Source of the DNA: an uncultured Granulicatella sp.
GTDB lineage: Bacteria; Bacillota; Bacilli; Lactobacillales; Aerococcaceae
Length of the DNA: 10,006 bases
Direction of reading: 5' to 3'
Assembly (NCBI GenBank): GCA_934193545.1
Contig: CAKPVL010000040.1
Coordinates: 1 to 10,006, forward strand
The notes beneath the pieces were generated by a model. It was not told where the DNA came from. It saw only the letters and a list, made by a program, of their open reading frames with translations, and made no database searches. Positions 1-9,813 of this stretch are shown piece by piece (within the stretch, counting starts at the first letter, position 1; every line of letters starts with the position of its first letter). Made by a program: the position numbers and the translations under genes.

Positions 1-902
1 GTACTGAATAAAGCTTGTCCATTATTTGTAGCGTTTAATTGACCATCTTTCTTGTACACGATAGATAGGTGGTTTTCCTCACCAACATTTGGTGCTTCTA
101 CACGAGTCTTGCTATACCATGTGTTTACACCTGGTCCTTTGTATTGCCAGAACCAACCACCCTTGTCATATCCAACAAAGATATTGTTGTCATTATCTTT
201 ATATTTTACATAAACCCCAAAACGAGTTTCTGCAGGAGCTGAGTTTGCTTTGAACGTTAAGTCAACGCTTACATTTCCTTCCGCATCTGCTTGCAAACCA
301 GCTTTTTCAAATAGAGCTTCGTCTGCTCCATTGTTGTTATCCTTAGTCGAAGTTAATTTGTTGTAGCGTACTCCGCCTTCTTCAACGACCTCAACATTCC
401 CTTTCACGCGGCTTACTGAGTCCCACTCTTTTTTCACTTCGGCAGTTGCTTCACGAGTTTCGCCCGTAACTTCGCGAGTTTCACCTGTAGCTTCTGCGGC
501 TGGTTTTTCTTCCGCAGGTTTAGCTTCTGCTGGTTTAGCCTCTGCTGGTTTAGCCTCCGCTGTTTCTGTAGCAGCTGCTTCAGTAGCTTTTTCTTCTACT
601 TTATCAGTTGCCTCCGTGTTTACAGCTTCATTAGAAACTGCTTCTTTTTCTTCTTTTGGCGCATCTTCAGTTGCTGTAGCACCAGATTCTACTGCTGGTT
701 TCTCTTCAGCAGTGGCCGCCACCTCACTGGCTGGCGTGTTTTCTACGGCCGTCGCTACTACCTCTGTTGCAGCAGCTTCAGTTGCAGAAACTGGTTGAAG
801 CGTGCCAAAAAAGAAAGCCCCGATGATGACTGAACATGTCCCAACTGTGAGCTTTCTAATAGAGAAGCGCTGTCTCTTCTCCATATTTTGACGATTATAC
901 AT
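1..902 (-). CDS. YSIRK-signal surface protein, probable GH101 endo-alpha-N-acetylgalactosaminidase (N-terminal part; continues past the left edge)
   Basis: A gene of which 300 codons are visible; it stays open to base 1 and the rest is outside the window. It starts at ATG 902-900, with AAGGAGGGG at 907-915 placed 4 nt upstream. Residues 1-40 form a YSIRK-type signal peptide (FSIRKLTVGTCS, then a hydrophobic stretch, with probable cleavage after VSA at 40). Residues 41 to about 158 are a low-complexity Ala/Glu/Thr/Pro spacer with short tandem repeats. From about W160 a folded region begins (RVKGNVEVVEEGGVRYNKL, later VGYDKGGWFWQYK at 243-255). It closely resembles, from memory, the N-terminal beta-sandwich module of the pneumococcal GH101 enzyme. 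That family removes the Gal-beta-1,3-GalNAc core-1 disaccharide from Ser/Thr of mucin-type glycoproteins and is usually anchored to peptidoglycan by sortase. The catalytic domain and LPXTG anchor are not visible, so the enzymatic call is an inference. The product should be exported and wall-bound. It has its own promoter, downstream of the ntp terminator. Confidence 0.78.
   Translation of the reverse strand, partial: MYNRQNMEKRQRFSIRKLTVGTCSVIIGAFFFGTLQPVSATEAAATEVVATAVENTPASEVAATAEEKPAVESGATATEDAPKEEKEAVSNEAVNTEATDKVEEKATEAAATETAEAKPAEAKPAEAKPAEEKPAAEATGETREVTGETREATAEVKKEWDSVSRVKGNVEVVEEGGVRYNKLTSTKDNNNGADEALFEKAGLQADAEGNVSVDLTFKANSAPAETRFGVYVKYKDNDNNIFVGYDKGGWFWQYKGPGVNTWYSKTRVEAPNVGEENHLSIVYKKDGQLNATNNGQALFS
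450..491 (-). repeat. Two tandem 21-bp units in the surface-protein spacer (TGETRE twice)
   Basis: Two adjacent seven-residue units, ATGETRE and VTGETRE, lie just before the folded module of the surface protein. The unit length is a multiple of three, so gain or loss of copies keeps the reading frame. Confidence 0.7.
502..561 (-). repeat. Four tandem 15-bp units in the surface-protein spacer (AEAKP/AEEKP)
   Basis: Four consecutive 15-bp units begin at 502, 517, 532 and 547 on the plus strand. The last three differ at only one or two positions (GGTTTAGCTTCTGCT type) and the first is more diverged. They encode about residues 114-134 as AEAKP AEAKP AEAKP AEEKP. Such Pro/Ala/Lys/Glu repeats are typical of wall-spanning or flexible stalks, and copy number often varies between strains by slippage. 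Confidence 0.85.
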
Positions 903-921
903 AATACCCCTCCTTGATTTG

Positions 922-935
922 TAAAAACGTTTCCA
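922..935. promoter_or_regulatory. cre-like site (CcpA) at the transcription start of the surface-protein gene
   Basis: TAAAAACGTTTCCA matches the catabolite-responsive element consensus TGWAARCGYTWNCW at 13 of 14 positions; the mismatch is A for the second-position G. It lies immediately downstream of the predicted -10, covering about +1 to +14, a classic position for CcpA repression. The match is by eye only. Confidence 0.45.
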
Positions 936-941
936 TAATTA

Positions 942-950
942 ATTTTAGCA
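942..950 (-). promoter_or_regulatory. Extended -10 promoter of the surface-protein gene
   Basis: On the minus strand TGC-TAAAAT forms an extended -10 (TGn plus 5 of 6 of TATAAT), about 40 nt upstream of the ATG. No good TTGACA box lies 16-18 nt further upstream, which is tolerable for extended -10 promoters. The predicted start is near 934-936. Confidence 0.5.
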
Positions 951-1008
951 CTTTCTTATTGATGAGACTTAGACTTTTTTGCTCTTTACTAGTACTATTT
1001 TGCTATAT

Positions 1009-1022
1009 TTAAAACGCTTTCA
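1009..1022. promoter_or_regulatory. Second cre-like site upstream of the surface-protein promoter
   Basis: On the minus strand TGAAAGCGTTTTAA matches TGWAARCGYTWNCW except for A in place of the near-terminal C. It lies about 75-88 nt upstream of the predicted start. It sits in the intergenic region after the ntp terminator, so it most likely belongs to the surface-protein gene. Confidence 0.4.
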
Positions 1023-1054
1023 TAATTTCTTCTAGAATTTAACGAAATTAAATC

Positions 1055-1086
1055 AAAAAGACCCCTAGCATCATCTGCTAGGAGTC
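1055..1086 (-). terminator. Rho-independent terminator of the ntp operon
   Basis: On the minus strand GACTCCTAGCA (1086-1076) pairs with TGCTAGGGGTC (1070-1060) around a 5-nt loop. The 11-bp stem has one G-U wobble and is followed directly by five U (1059-1055). It begins about 10 nt after the ntpD stop codon, so it should end the ATPase transcript and separate it from the surface-protein gene, which lies in the same direction. Confidence 0.92.
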
Positions 1087-1095
1087 CTCTTTTCT

Positions 1096-1728
1096 TTATT
1101 TTTGTCCCATATCTTTCACTTTCATAATACGAGTAATGCTTGCGCGCTCGTTTTCTTCAAGTTTCATTTCGATAAAGTAAATCGTTTCTTCTAATTGTGG
1201 GATCAATCGATATTCAAGCGCGTTTACACGACGTCTTGTTTTTTCGATTTCGTCTGCTAGTAATTGGCAAGTTTTTTCAATCTCTGTCAACTCTAGTAGA
1301 TCATTTAACACATCTGAGATTTGTTCTACAGAGTCGTCAATTTCACTGTTCGAGTTCAAGTAACCATATTTGAAGTCACTCTCTTCGTTTTCATTTTTCA
1401 CCGTGAAATGCATTTCCGGAACATACACACTCATAATGTTCTTTTCTTGTAAATCCAAGGTTACGCTTTGTGGTGGAATCGCCACTAATTCTTCGATGAA
1501 CGCTTCTTCTAAGGTTGCTTTCGCTAGAACGAAGCTTTTCATTCCTTCAACGAGACGCGTTTCAACCGCCTCACGTAACGCATTGTTTTTACGAATTAAT
1601 TCGATGAACTGACGCATTAACTCATCTTGTTTATCCTTTAGGAGTTTATGCCCCCTTTTTGACACGACAAGACGATGCTTTAATTTCGTCAACTCCATAC
1701 GGGTTGGTTTGACATTCAATCGTGCCAA
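1096..1728 (-). CDS. ntpD: V-type ATPase subunit D (central rotor shaft)
   Basis: Subunit D is the long coiled-coil axle that turns inside the A3B3 hexamer and carries torque from ATP hydrolysis to the membrane ring. The protein begins [13 protein letters not shown], followed by [17 protein letters not shown]. The C-terminal helix contains [22 protein letters not shown], split here as the conserved blocks [12 protein letters not shown] and PQLEETI. These are hallmark subunit D sequences. I place the start at TTG 1728-1726, with AAGGGGAG (1737-1744) 8 nt upstream. That gives 210 residues, the same as E. hirae NtpD, and the family N-terminus M-x-RLNV. The longer reading from GTG 1737 (MIPLARLNV, 213 residues) overlaps the ntpB stop but has its ribosome site on top of the start codon. 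It is the last gene of the operon, starts 5 nt after the ntpB stop, and is followed by a terminator. Confidence 0.95.
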   Translation of the reverse strand: MARLNVKPTRMELTKLKHRLVVSKRGHKLLKDKQDELMRQFIELIRKNNALREAVETRLVEGMKSFVLAKATLEEAFIEELVAIPPQSVTLDLQEKNIMSVYVPEMHFTVKNENEESDFKYGYLNSNSEIDDSVEQISDVLNDLLELTEIEKTCQLLADEIEKTRRRVNALEYRLIPQLEETIYFIEMKLEENERASITRIMKVKDMGQK

Positions 1729-1733
1729 AGGAA

Positions 1734-3110
1734 TCACTCCCCTTCCGGAAGGTATTCATCTAATAACTCATCCTTAATACGTTTTAATTCCGTACGTGGA
1801 AGGATTGATAAGAGTTCCCATCCAAGGTCTAATGTTTCTTGGATAGAACGGTTCGTATAGAAGCCTTGTCCAACATATTCACGTTCAAAACGTTCTGTGA
1901 ACTCTACATATTTCTTATCAGTTTTTGATAATGCAGATTCCCCTAATACAACCGCAAGTTCTTTGGCTTGTTTACCAGTTGCATACGCCGCGAATAATTG
2001 GTTCATCGTTGGTGCGTGGTCCTTACGAGTCTTTCCTTCACCTGAACCTTTATCTTTTAGACGAGATAATGAAGGCAATACGTTAATTGGAGGTTGAATC
2101 CCTTGTTTATCAAGAGCACGGTCCAAAATGATTTGTCCTTCTGTGATATATCCTGTTAAGTCAGGAATTGGGTGAGTAATATCATCTTCAGGCATTGAAA
2201 GGATTGGGATTTGAGTTACCGATCCTTTCTTACCAACGATACGTCCTGCACGTTCGTAGATTGTTGAAAGGTTTGTATATAAGTAACCTGGGTATCCACG
2301 ACGTCCTGGAACTTCACGACGAGCCGCTGAAATTTCACGGAGCGCTTCACAGTAGTTTGTCATGTCTGTCATGATTACTAAAACGTGCATTCCTTTTTCA
2401 AACGCTAAGTACTCAGCTGTCGTTAATGCGATTTTTGGTGTCGCAATACGTTCGATGGCTGGGTCACTCGCTAAGTTTAAGAACATTACTGAACGGTCAA
2501 TCGCCCCTGTTTTACGGAAGTCTTCCATGAAGTATTCCGCTTCGTCGAAGGTAATCCCCATTGCAGCAAATACTACCGCGAATTTTTCATCACTGTTTAA
2601 TACAGTCGCTTGACGCGCGATTTGGGCAGCTAACTCTTTATGAGGAAGCCCTGAACCAGAGAATACTGGTAATTTTTGTCCACGAACAAGAGTGTTCAAG
2701 TGGTCAATCGCAGAAATCCCTGTTTGGATAAATTCATCCGGATAGTCACGAGAAACTGGGTTAATTGCTTGTCCGTTTACATCTAAAGTCGCTTCTGGAA
2801 GGATTTCTGGGCCATCATCCATGACGTTCCCCATCCCATCGAAAATACGACCAATCATGTCTTCTGATACGTTTAATGATAATGGTTTACCACGGAAACG
2901 TACTTTTGTATCACGAATGTTGATTCCGCTTGGTCCTTCGAAAATCTGAACCATTGCTTTATCTTCGTTAACTTCTAGTACTTGTCCATGACGTAATTCA
3001 CCATTTTGTAATTGGATTTCAACCAACTCATCATATTTAACGCCTTCGACTTGTTCAACCATCATTAAAGGGCCAACAACTTCACTAATCGTACGATACT
3101 CTTTAAGCAT
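1734..3110 (-). CDS. ntpB: V-type ATPase subunit B (non-catalytic nucleotide-site subunit)
   Basis: Subunit B alternates with A in the cytoplasmic hexamer and completes each catalytic site. The 458 residues equal the length of E. hirae NtpB and match it closely throughout. Visible landmarks are VVGPLM at 11-16 in the N-terminal barrel, the degenerate P-loop region [11 protein letters not shown] (about 150-160) in place of a GKT Walker [33 protein letters not shown] in the nucleotide fold (MTDMTNY around 247-253), and the arginine finger in [11 protein letters not shown] at R350. It ends DEYLPEGE, as in the enterococcal protein. The start ATG 3110 overlaps the ntpA stop by 8 nt, and GGAGG inside ntpA is 8 nt upstream, so translation is probably coupled to A and yields near 1:1 stoichiometry. 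Confidence 0.98.
   Translation of the reverse strand: MLKEYRTISEVVGPLMMVEQVEGVKYDELVEIQLQNGELRHGQVLEVNEDKAMVQIFEGPSGINIRDTKVRFRGKPLSLNVSEDMIGRIFDGMGNVMDDGPEILPEATLDVNGQAINPVSRDYPDEFIQTGISAIDHLNTLVRGQKLPVFSGSGLPHKELAAQIARQATVLNSDEKFAVVFAAMGITFDEAEYFMEDFRKTGAIDRSVMFLNLASDPAIERIATPKIALTTAEYLAFEKGMHVLVIMTDMTNYCEALREISAARREVPGRRGYPGYLYTNLSTIYERAGRIVGKKGSVTQIPILSMPEDDITHPIPDLTGYITEGQIILDRALDKQGIQPPINVLPSLSRLKDKGSGEGKTRKDHAPTMNQLFAAYATGKQAKELAVVLGESALSKTDKKYVEFTERFEREYVGQGFYTNRSIQETLDLGWELLSILPRTELKRIKDELLDEYLPEGE
1737..1744 (-). promoter_or_regulatory. Ribosome binding site that selects the TTG start of ntpD
   Basis: AAGGGGAG lies 8 nt upstream of TTG 1728 and directly abuts or overlaps GTG 1737. 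This favours the shorter reading. It lies within the last codons of ntpB, so translation of the two genes is probably coupled. Confidence 0.6.
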
Positions 3111-4884
3111 GTGTCATCCCTCCATGTTGAATTGTTTTTTCGATATCTGTTTTAATTTGCTCTCTGATTTCATCGAAACGAGCAATTTCAGATTCTGGAA
3201 TATATTTTGAACGTGCGATACGGTCACGCACATCTTCTGTTCCGTCGATGATTTCAGCATAGTATGAACCAAGTTTCATCGCACGACGCGCTTCTTTTTC
3301 AAATGTCAAGATGAGTTCTAACATGCGATATTGTTTCTCACGAGATGAGAATGTATCGACATCGTCAAACGCATTTTGTTGTAAGAAGTCTTCACGAAGC
3401 ATTTTAGCTGTCATCATCGTTAGGCGGTCACGTTCAGATAATGATTCAAGACCAACTAAACGAACGATTTCTTCTAAGCTTGCTTCTTCTTGTAATGTGT
3501 TCATGGCATGTTGAACGAATTCAGACCAGTTTGCATGCACGTTTTCGTCCATGTATTTACCAACTTCTGGGTCATACAATGAGTAAGATGTTAACCAGTT
3601 CATAGATGGGAAGTGACGTTTTTGCGCCAATGTTGCATCTAATCCCCAGAATACTTTCGCTACACGTAAAGTATTTTGTGTAACTGGTTCTGATGTATCT
3701 CCCCCTGGAGGTGATACGGCACCGATTGCTGTAATTGTACCTTCACGGCCATCGCTACCTAATGTTTCAACACGTCCTGCACGTTCGTAGTATTCTGCGA
3801 TACGGCTTCCTAAGTATGCTGGGTACCCTTCGTCCCCTGGCATTTCTTCTAAACGTCCAGACATTTCACGAAGCGCTTCTGCCCAACGTGATGTTGAGTC
3901 CGCCATGATGGCTACGTTATATCCCATATCACGGAAGTATTCCGCAATTGTGATACCTGTGTAAATAGACGCTTCACGAGCCGCTACCGGCATGTTCGAA
4001 GTGTTGGCGATTAAGATGGTACGTTCCATGATTGATTCACCTGTTGTTGGGTCAATCAATTCTGGGAATTCGTTCAATACGTCTGTCATTTCGTTTCCAC
4101 GTTCGCCACAACCTACGTATACTACGATGTCCACGTCTGCCCATTTCGCAATTTGGTGTTGCACCACTGTTTTACCAGCTCCGAATGGTCCTGGTACAGC
4201 TGCTGCTCCCCCTTTTGTTACTGGGAAGAAAGTATCGATAACACGTTGTCCTGTTAACATTGGAACTTCAGTGTTTTTCTTTACTTTATATGGACGACCA
4301 CGACGTACTGGCCAACGTTGGATTAAGTTGAAATCACGTACGCCTGATTCTGTTTCGATTTGGTACACTGTATCTTCAATTTTGAAGTTTCCAGCTTCCA
4401 CTTTTACTAATTTACCTTTCACACCGTAAGGCACCATGATTTTATGTTTTACAACTTTAGTTTCTTGTACATAACCGATAATGTCTCCGGCTTCTACTTC
4501 TTGACCTACAGTAGCAGTAGGAACGAATTCCCACTCTTTTTCACGGTCAAGTGGATCCACGTTTGTTCCGCGGACTAAGAAGTCACTTTGTGATACTTCT
4601 TTAAATTTATTGAGGGGACGTTGAATCCCATCAAACATTTGAGATACAATCCCTGGCGCCAATTCAACAGATAATGCTTCCCCTGTTGTTTCGACGGGTT
4701 CTCCTGGTCCAATTCCTGAAGTTTCTTCATATACTTGAATGGATGCAATATCTTTACGCATTTCGATGATTTCACCGATAAGGCCTAGATGACCTACACG
4801 ACAAATATCTTGAATATTCGCATCTTCCATTCCTTCAGCAGTCACAAGAGGACCTGATACTTTTACGATTCTTCCGATCTTCAC
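3103..4884 (-). CDS. ntpA: V-type ATPase catalytic subunit A
   Basis: This is the ATP-hydrolysing subunit; three copies alternate with B. Starting at GTG 4884-4882 the protein is 593 residues, identical in length to E. hirae NtpA, and opens with (M)[13 protein letters not shown]. Walker A is GPFGAGKT at 232-239 (K238), and the catalytic glutamate is in GCGERGNEM (E261). The nucleotide fold continues with [17 protein letters not shown] and [32 protein letters not shown] (ADSTSRW block). The A-specific insertion (about residues 110-185) is present between the N-terminal barrel and the nucleotide domain. The start is set by GGAGG at 4892-4896, 7 nt upstream of the GTG. A longer reading from ATG 4938 would put this ribosome site inside the coding region and overlap ntpG. 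The gap from ntpG is 34 nt, the longest in the operon. Confidence 0.97.
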   Translation of the reverse strand: MKIGRIVKVSGPLVTAEGMEDANIQDICRVGHLGLIGEIIEMRKDIASIQVYEETSGIGPGEPVETTGEALSVELAPGIVSQMFDGIQRPLNKFKEVSQSDFLVRGTNVDPLDREKEWEFVPTATVGQEVEAGDIIGYVQETKVVKHKIMVPYGVKGKLVKVEAGNFKIEDTVYQIETESGVRDFNLIQRWPVRRGRPYKVKKNTEVPMLTGQRVIDTFFPVTKGGAAAVPGPFGAGKTVVQHQIAKWADVDIVVYVGCGERGNEMTDVLNEFPELIDPTTGESIMERTILIANTSNMPVAAREASIYTGITIAEYFRDMGYNVAIMADSTSRWAEALREMSGRLEEMPGDEGYPAYLGSRIAEYYERAGRVETLGSDGREGTITAIGAVSPPGGDTSEPVTQNTLRVAKVFWGLDATLAQKRHFPSMNWLTSYSLYDPEVGKYMDENVHANWSEFVQHAMNTLQEEASLEEIVRLVGLESLSERDRLTMMTAKMLREDFLQQNAFDDVDTFSSREKQYRMLELILTFEKEARRAMKLGSYYAEIIDGTEDVRDRIARSKYIPESEIARFDEIREQIKTDIEKTIQHGGMTHA

Positions 4885-4891
4885 TGAGGTA

Positions 4892-4897
4892 CCTCCC
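4892..4897 (-). promoter_or_regulatory. Ribosome binding site that selects the GTG start of ntpA
   Basis: GGGAGG (minus strand) is 7 nt upstream of GTG 4884. It excludes the upstream ATG at 4938, whose extra 18 residues are absent from the family. Confidence 0.85.
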
Positions 4898-4918
4898 TTA
4901 GTTTCGTGTATTGGTTGG

Positions 4919-5230
4919 TTATAAGATGTTTTGTCCAACCGCTTTTTCTACATTTTCTTGAATTCTTGATTTTCCAATTCCTAAAGACCCTTTATGGTTC
5001 GGAATGAGGATGATGGCTGGTGAAATTTCCGCATCATAACGACGAATCGTTTCCGGAATTTGACTAGCAATAGCTTCCGTTACATAAATGATGCCGACTT
5101 CATCTTCAGCAAGTTCATCAATCATCTTGCGTGCCGTTTGCGCTTCGTGGCAAGGGAACACGTTAAATCCTAAAATTTTAAAAGGAAGGATGGAATCTTT
5201 GTCGCCAACTACGGCAATTTTATGAGACAT
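4919..5230 (-). CDS. ntpG: V-type ATPase subunit F (rotor shaft partner of D; NtpG in Enterococcus naming)
   Basis: This small soluble subunit binds the central shaft subunit D and modulates its coupling. The 103 residues equal E. hirae NtpG. The protein begins [22 protein letters not shown], with the family block [10 protein letters not shown], and ends [16 protein letters not shown], almost identical to the enterococcal C-terminus. [16 protein letters not shown] in the middle matches the core beta strand and turn. Its ATG overlaps the ntpC stop by 11 nt, so it is probably translationally coupled. In generic V/A-ATPase naming it is subunit F (ntpF or atpF in some annotations); I use the Enterococcus letter because the peripheral stalk subunit at the head of the operon is NtpF. 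Confidence 0.96.
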   Translation of the reverse strand: MSHKIAVVGDKDSILPFKILGFNVFPCHEAQTARKMIDELAEDEVGIIYVTEAIASQIPETIRRYDAEISPAIILIPNHKGSLGIGKSRIQENVEKAVGQNIL

Positions 5231-6221
5231 AAACTGGTCGCATCCTTTCTCTTAATTGTTCTTCTGTAAACTCATTGTCCACACCTACAAGTAATAGACG
5301 AAGGTTTTTAACTTCCATCTCAAGCGCATGAATATACGCAAGACTTGGCAGCGGTCCAAATGGTTCAAAAGTCGCTTCTTCTAGAATGTGATGAATCAAT
5401 TCTTCTTTTAATAATTCCAATGCAAAGACTGGATGTTCTTCCTGTTCTAAAATCGCAACAAACTTATCATAGTATGGAACATGACGATAAAGGTCGATAA
5501 GAGCCTCTGTGCCCTTTTCAAGTACTTCGTCGATTAATAACGTCTTGTCGACTGTTCCTTCGCTAGACAATACCCCAATTAAGAATGAGCGTGATTGTTT
5601 TTGCTTTGTGGCACGAATTAACGTTGTGATATTTTCCATATCAATCATAATGTTCACGATTTGATGGATGACCTCTTGATTCATTGTACGGTCGATGAGT
5701 CGAAGATGTTTGAAATAGTAGCGATCCATAAATACATCGGCAGCTTCTAGGCGACCAAAGTTTTCAAAATCAGCATACGCTTCACGAACCCCTTCAATCA
5801 TGATATCTGGTACATCAAGTGAATCTTGAGTTTCGACTAATTGATTTAATGTATCGAGAGAATAACGTCCTAACGGTACACATAAATGTTTTAAGTCTTT
5901 TCCAGAGAACTTCGATTTTAGAAGAACTTTTAAATTATGGTAAGTGTAACGAATCGAGAATACATCAAGGAGTGATGCATCCGGAATGAGTTCTAACACC
6001 TCATCATAGTTGCGTTTCAAATGGGCATCTAGGACTGGGTCGAACTGTCTTGATTCGAGAACTTCTTGTACATCTACCTCATAACTTGTCTTTTGCAAGG
6101 CTTCTAATGCTTGTTGTAAGGATTTAGATACGAGAATCCCATTCAATTGTTCCTTGGACAGTAATTGCTGTTCAAGAATACGAACGGTCGTATTCACTCC
6201 TGAATAGGCTAAATCATTCAT
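5220..6221 (-). CDS. ntpC: V-type ATPase subunit C (subunit d, rotor adaptor)
   Basis: A 333-residue, mainly helical protein without membrane segments. In this family it sits as a funnel-shaped adaptor on the cytoplasmic face of the c ring and holds the base of the D/F shaft. Family-like features are the N-terminal MNDLAYSGVNTTVRILEQQLLS, RYTYHNLKVLLKSKFSGKD near residue 90, the IDMENITTLIRA block near 190-200, and a C-terminal EMEVKNLRLLLVGVDNEFTEEQLRERM (core EVKNLRLLLVG). Identity also follows from its place between the E and F subunit genes. AAGGAGG at 6228-6234 overlaps the ntpE stop codon and is 6 nt from the ATG. The 3' end overlaps ntpG by 11 nt. Confidence 0.94.
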   Translation of the reverse strand: MNDLAYSGVNTTVRILEQQLLSKEQLNGILVSKSLQQALEALQKTSYEVDVQEVLESRQFDPVLDAHLKRNYDEVLELIPDASLLDVFSIRYTYHNLKVLLKSKFSGKDLKHLCVPLGRYSLDTLNQLVETQDSLDVPDIMIEGVREAYADFENFGRLEAADVFMDRYYFKHLRLIDRTMNQEVIHQIVNIMIDMENITTLIRATKQKQSRSFLIGVLSSEGTVDKTLLIDEVLEKGTEALIDLYRHVPYYDKFVAILEQEEHPVFALELLKEELIHHILEEATFEPFGPLPSLAYIHALEMEVKNLRLLLVGVDNEFTEEQLRERMRPVYVS

Positions 6222-6232
6222 TCCATCCCTCC

Positions 6233-6817
6233 TTACCCAATGAATGCTTTTCTAGCTAAGATAGGTGAATATTCTTCTTTTAAATCTTCAATTAATGCTT
6301 CGAATAAATAGTTATATTCGATACCTTCTTGTTTCAACACAAATCCAGCTTTCTTTGGAAGTGTTGCTTCGTCGATGTGAACGAAATTAAATTGCGAAGT
6401 TAACGCATGTTTATCTTCATCGCTCAAACGAGAAACAGTGTCTTCTCCAAAAGTAAGTGTTGTTTGTTGTTGTTTTGGTAATTTGCGAATAGCTGACTCG
6501 ATAAAGAGACGTAATGTTTCCCCGCTCCAGGTAGACATTACTTGTAGAACGTCCTCAAATACACTTTCAAGAAGTTCACGTTTGACGCGCAAGACTTCTT
6601 TTTTACTTGCGTTTAAAATAGTCTGTTGCTCTTTTTCGTATTGTGATTTTGCTTCTTGTTTTAATGCAGTTTTCTTCGCCATTTCTTGTTGCGAATATTG
6701 TGCATTCATTTGATTGATGCGTTCTTCTTGTTCTTTAGTAGCAACCTCAATTCGCTGCTTTGATTCTTTTTCTAAATCCGCTAGAATAAGTTGTTTTAGT
6801 TGCTCTAAATCTTTCAA
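6233..6817 (-). CDS. ntpE: V-type ATPase subunit E (peripheral stalk), TTG start
   Basis: This stator subunit pairs with NtpF in long peripheral stalks that stop the A/B head from rotating with the shaft. The 194 residues show the usual plan: a charged, Gln/Glu/Lys-rich N-terminal helix to about residue 100 (for example EQEERINQMNAQYSQQEMAKK), then a compact C-terminal domain that caps the hexamer, with FGEDTVSRLSDEDKH and GFVLKQEGIEYNYLFEALIEDL. The start codon is TTG 6817-6815. GAGGAGGGG at 6823-6831 puts its GGAGG core 7 nt upstream, and the next in-frame ATG would remove about 35 residues of the stalk helix. It begins 14 nt after the ntpK stop and ends 11 nt before ntpC. Confidence 0.93.
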   Translation of the reverse strand: MKDLEQLKQLILADLEKESKQRIEVATKEQEERINQMNAQYSQQEMAKKTALKQEAKSQYEKEQQTILNASKKEVLRVKRELLESVFEDVLQVMSTWSGETLRLFIESAIRKLPKQQQTTLTFGEDTVSRLSDEDKHALTSQFNFVHIDEATLPKKAGFVLKQEGIEYNYLFEALIEDLKEEYSPILARKAFIG

Positions 6818-6822
6818 GAATA

Positions 6823-6831
6823 CCCCTCCTC
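6823..6831 (-). promoter_or_regulatory. Ribosome binding site that selects the TTG start of ntpE
   Basis: GAGGAGGGG lies directly behind the ntpK stop codon. Its GGAGG core is 7 nt from TTG 6817, and no in-frame ATG is nearby. Confidence 0.85.
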
Positions 6832-9282
<2,451 letters not shown>

Positions 9283-9296
<14 letters not shown>

Positions 9297-9609
9297 ATCT
9301 CTTCAACACCTCCTTCACAGTATCCTGAACTAAATCCTGTTTCAGATGATTGAAACGTTCTTTCAGCGCAGCAATTTCCGCTAATTCGTCTTCTTTCACT
9401 TTCGCTTCGAACTCTGCTTTCTTTTGTTGATTTTTCTCTTTCAACTCAGCTTTGTAGACTTCTAAGGAATGTTCCATATTCGATTTAGCTTCGTTCACTC
9501 GTTGATCTGTCGCAGCATTCGTTTCGGATAATTGTTCCTCGAACTTTTCCTTCAACGCTTTTGCTTCAGACTCAATGGCCAAAACAGAATTTAGAATCTC
9601 TTGACTCAT
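9283..9609 (-). CDS. ntpF: V-type ATPase subunit G/H (peripheral stalk; NtpF in Enterococcus naming)
   Basis: A 108-residue, almost wholly helical coiled-coil protein (MSQEILNSVLAIESEAKALK, later AELKEKNQQKKAEFEAKVKED). In Enterococcus, NtpF winds around NtpE to make the peripheral stalk. Low-complexity coiled coil makes the sequence alone weak evidence; first position in the operon, size and adjacency to ntpI support the call. I start at ATG 9609: GGAGGTG at 9614-9620 is 4 nt upstream. An in-frame ATG at 9627 would add MDWRCH and read through that ribosome site, so it is rejected. The gene overlaps ntpI by 14 nt. Confidence 0.88.
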
Positions 9610-9613
9610 GTGA

Positions 9614-9620
9614 CACCTCC
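9614..9620 (-). promoter_or_regulatory. Ribosome binding site that selects the start of ntpF
   Basis: GGAGGTG lies just upstream of ATG 9609 and would be coding sequence if ATG 9627 were used. Confidence 0.8.
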
Positions 9621-9640
9621 AATCCATTCGCTTTCACGAA

Positions 9641-9663
9641 TAGTAAAATGCTTTTCTTTACTA
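9641..9663. repeat. Inverted repeat over the ntp transcription start (possible operator)
   Basis: TAGTAAA (9641-9647) and TTTACTA (9657-9663) are perfect 7-bp inverted arms around 9 nt. The right arm touches the -10 box, and the predicted start (about 9656) is inside, so the element spans roughly -7 to +16. Its position fits a repressor operator better than an RNA hairpin, because the right arm would be mostly untranscribed. The regulator is unknown. Confidence 0.5.
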
Positions 9664-9691
9664 TTATAAACTTTATTTTGCTTTCATTCAA
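9663..9691 (-). promoter_or_regulatory. Promoter of the ntp operon (sigma-A type)
   Basis: The minus strand carries TTGAAT (9691-9686), a 17-nt spacer and a perfect TATAAT (9668-9663). It lies 53 nt upstream of the ntpF ATG. It is the only strong promoter I see for the operon, so the nine genes are probably one transcript. Confidence 0.85.
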
Positions 9692-9777
9692 ACGTTAATT
9701 TCCCATAATCTCGGGCAAACTCAAACTTTATAAATAGGAAGAAACACATCTTTTTTTGAAAAACTTTTTCTTTTCTA

Positions 9778-9806
9778 TTGCATTTTAGAACATTTGTTCG
9801 TATAAT
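9778..9806 (+). promoter_or_regulatory. Promoter of the right-edge gene (sigma-A type, LexA-covered)
   Basis: TTGCAT (9778-9783), a 17-nt spacer and a perfect TATAAT (9801-9806), preceded by an A/T-rich tract (about 9748-9777) that could act as an UP element. The predicted start is near 9813. One LexA box fills the spacer and another covers the start. Confidence 0.88.
9787..9800. promoter_or_regulatory. LexA box 1 in the -35/-10 spacer
   Basis: AGAACATTTGTTCG, read on the minus strand as CGAACAAATGTTCT, matches the Bacillus-type LexA (DinR) consensus CGAACRNRYGTTYC at 13 of 14 positions. The dyad GAACATTTGTTC has perfect arms. It ends one base before the -10. Confidence 0.85.
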
Positions 9807-9813
9807 AAATATG

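Noticed and set aside
502..561. Tandem 15-bp units as part of a CRISPR or intergenic repeat array
   Set aside because: The units are contiguous with no spacers, in frame, and encode a Pro/Ala/Glu/Lys stalk inside the surface-protein gene.
3992..4429. A 145-codon plus-strand open frame opposite ntpA
   Set aside because: It lies wholly antisense to a highly conserved gene, has no recognisable motif, and is explained by the codon use of ntpA. The same holds for the other antisense frames at 616-798, 1370-1612, 2362-2613, 6438-6713 and 8117-8368.
4885..4938. ATG at 4938 as the ntpA start (18 extra residues)
   Set aside because: It overlaps ntpG, places the ribosome site inside the coding region, and exceeds the 593-residue family length reached exactly from GTG 4884.
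9610..9627. ATG at 9627 as the ntpF start (extra MDWRCH)
   Set aside because: The extra codons are the ribosome binding site itself, and ATG 9609 has correct spacing.
9625..9638. TGAAAGCG in the ntp leader as a cre site
   Set aside because: Only one half matches the consensus; the other half (AATGGA) fails at several fixed positions.
9758..9771. GAAAAACTTTTTC as a terminator or operator between the divergent genes
   Set aside because: It is pure A/T arms with essentially no loop and no G/C stem. It is better read as an A/T-rich UP-like tract upstream of the -35.
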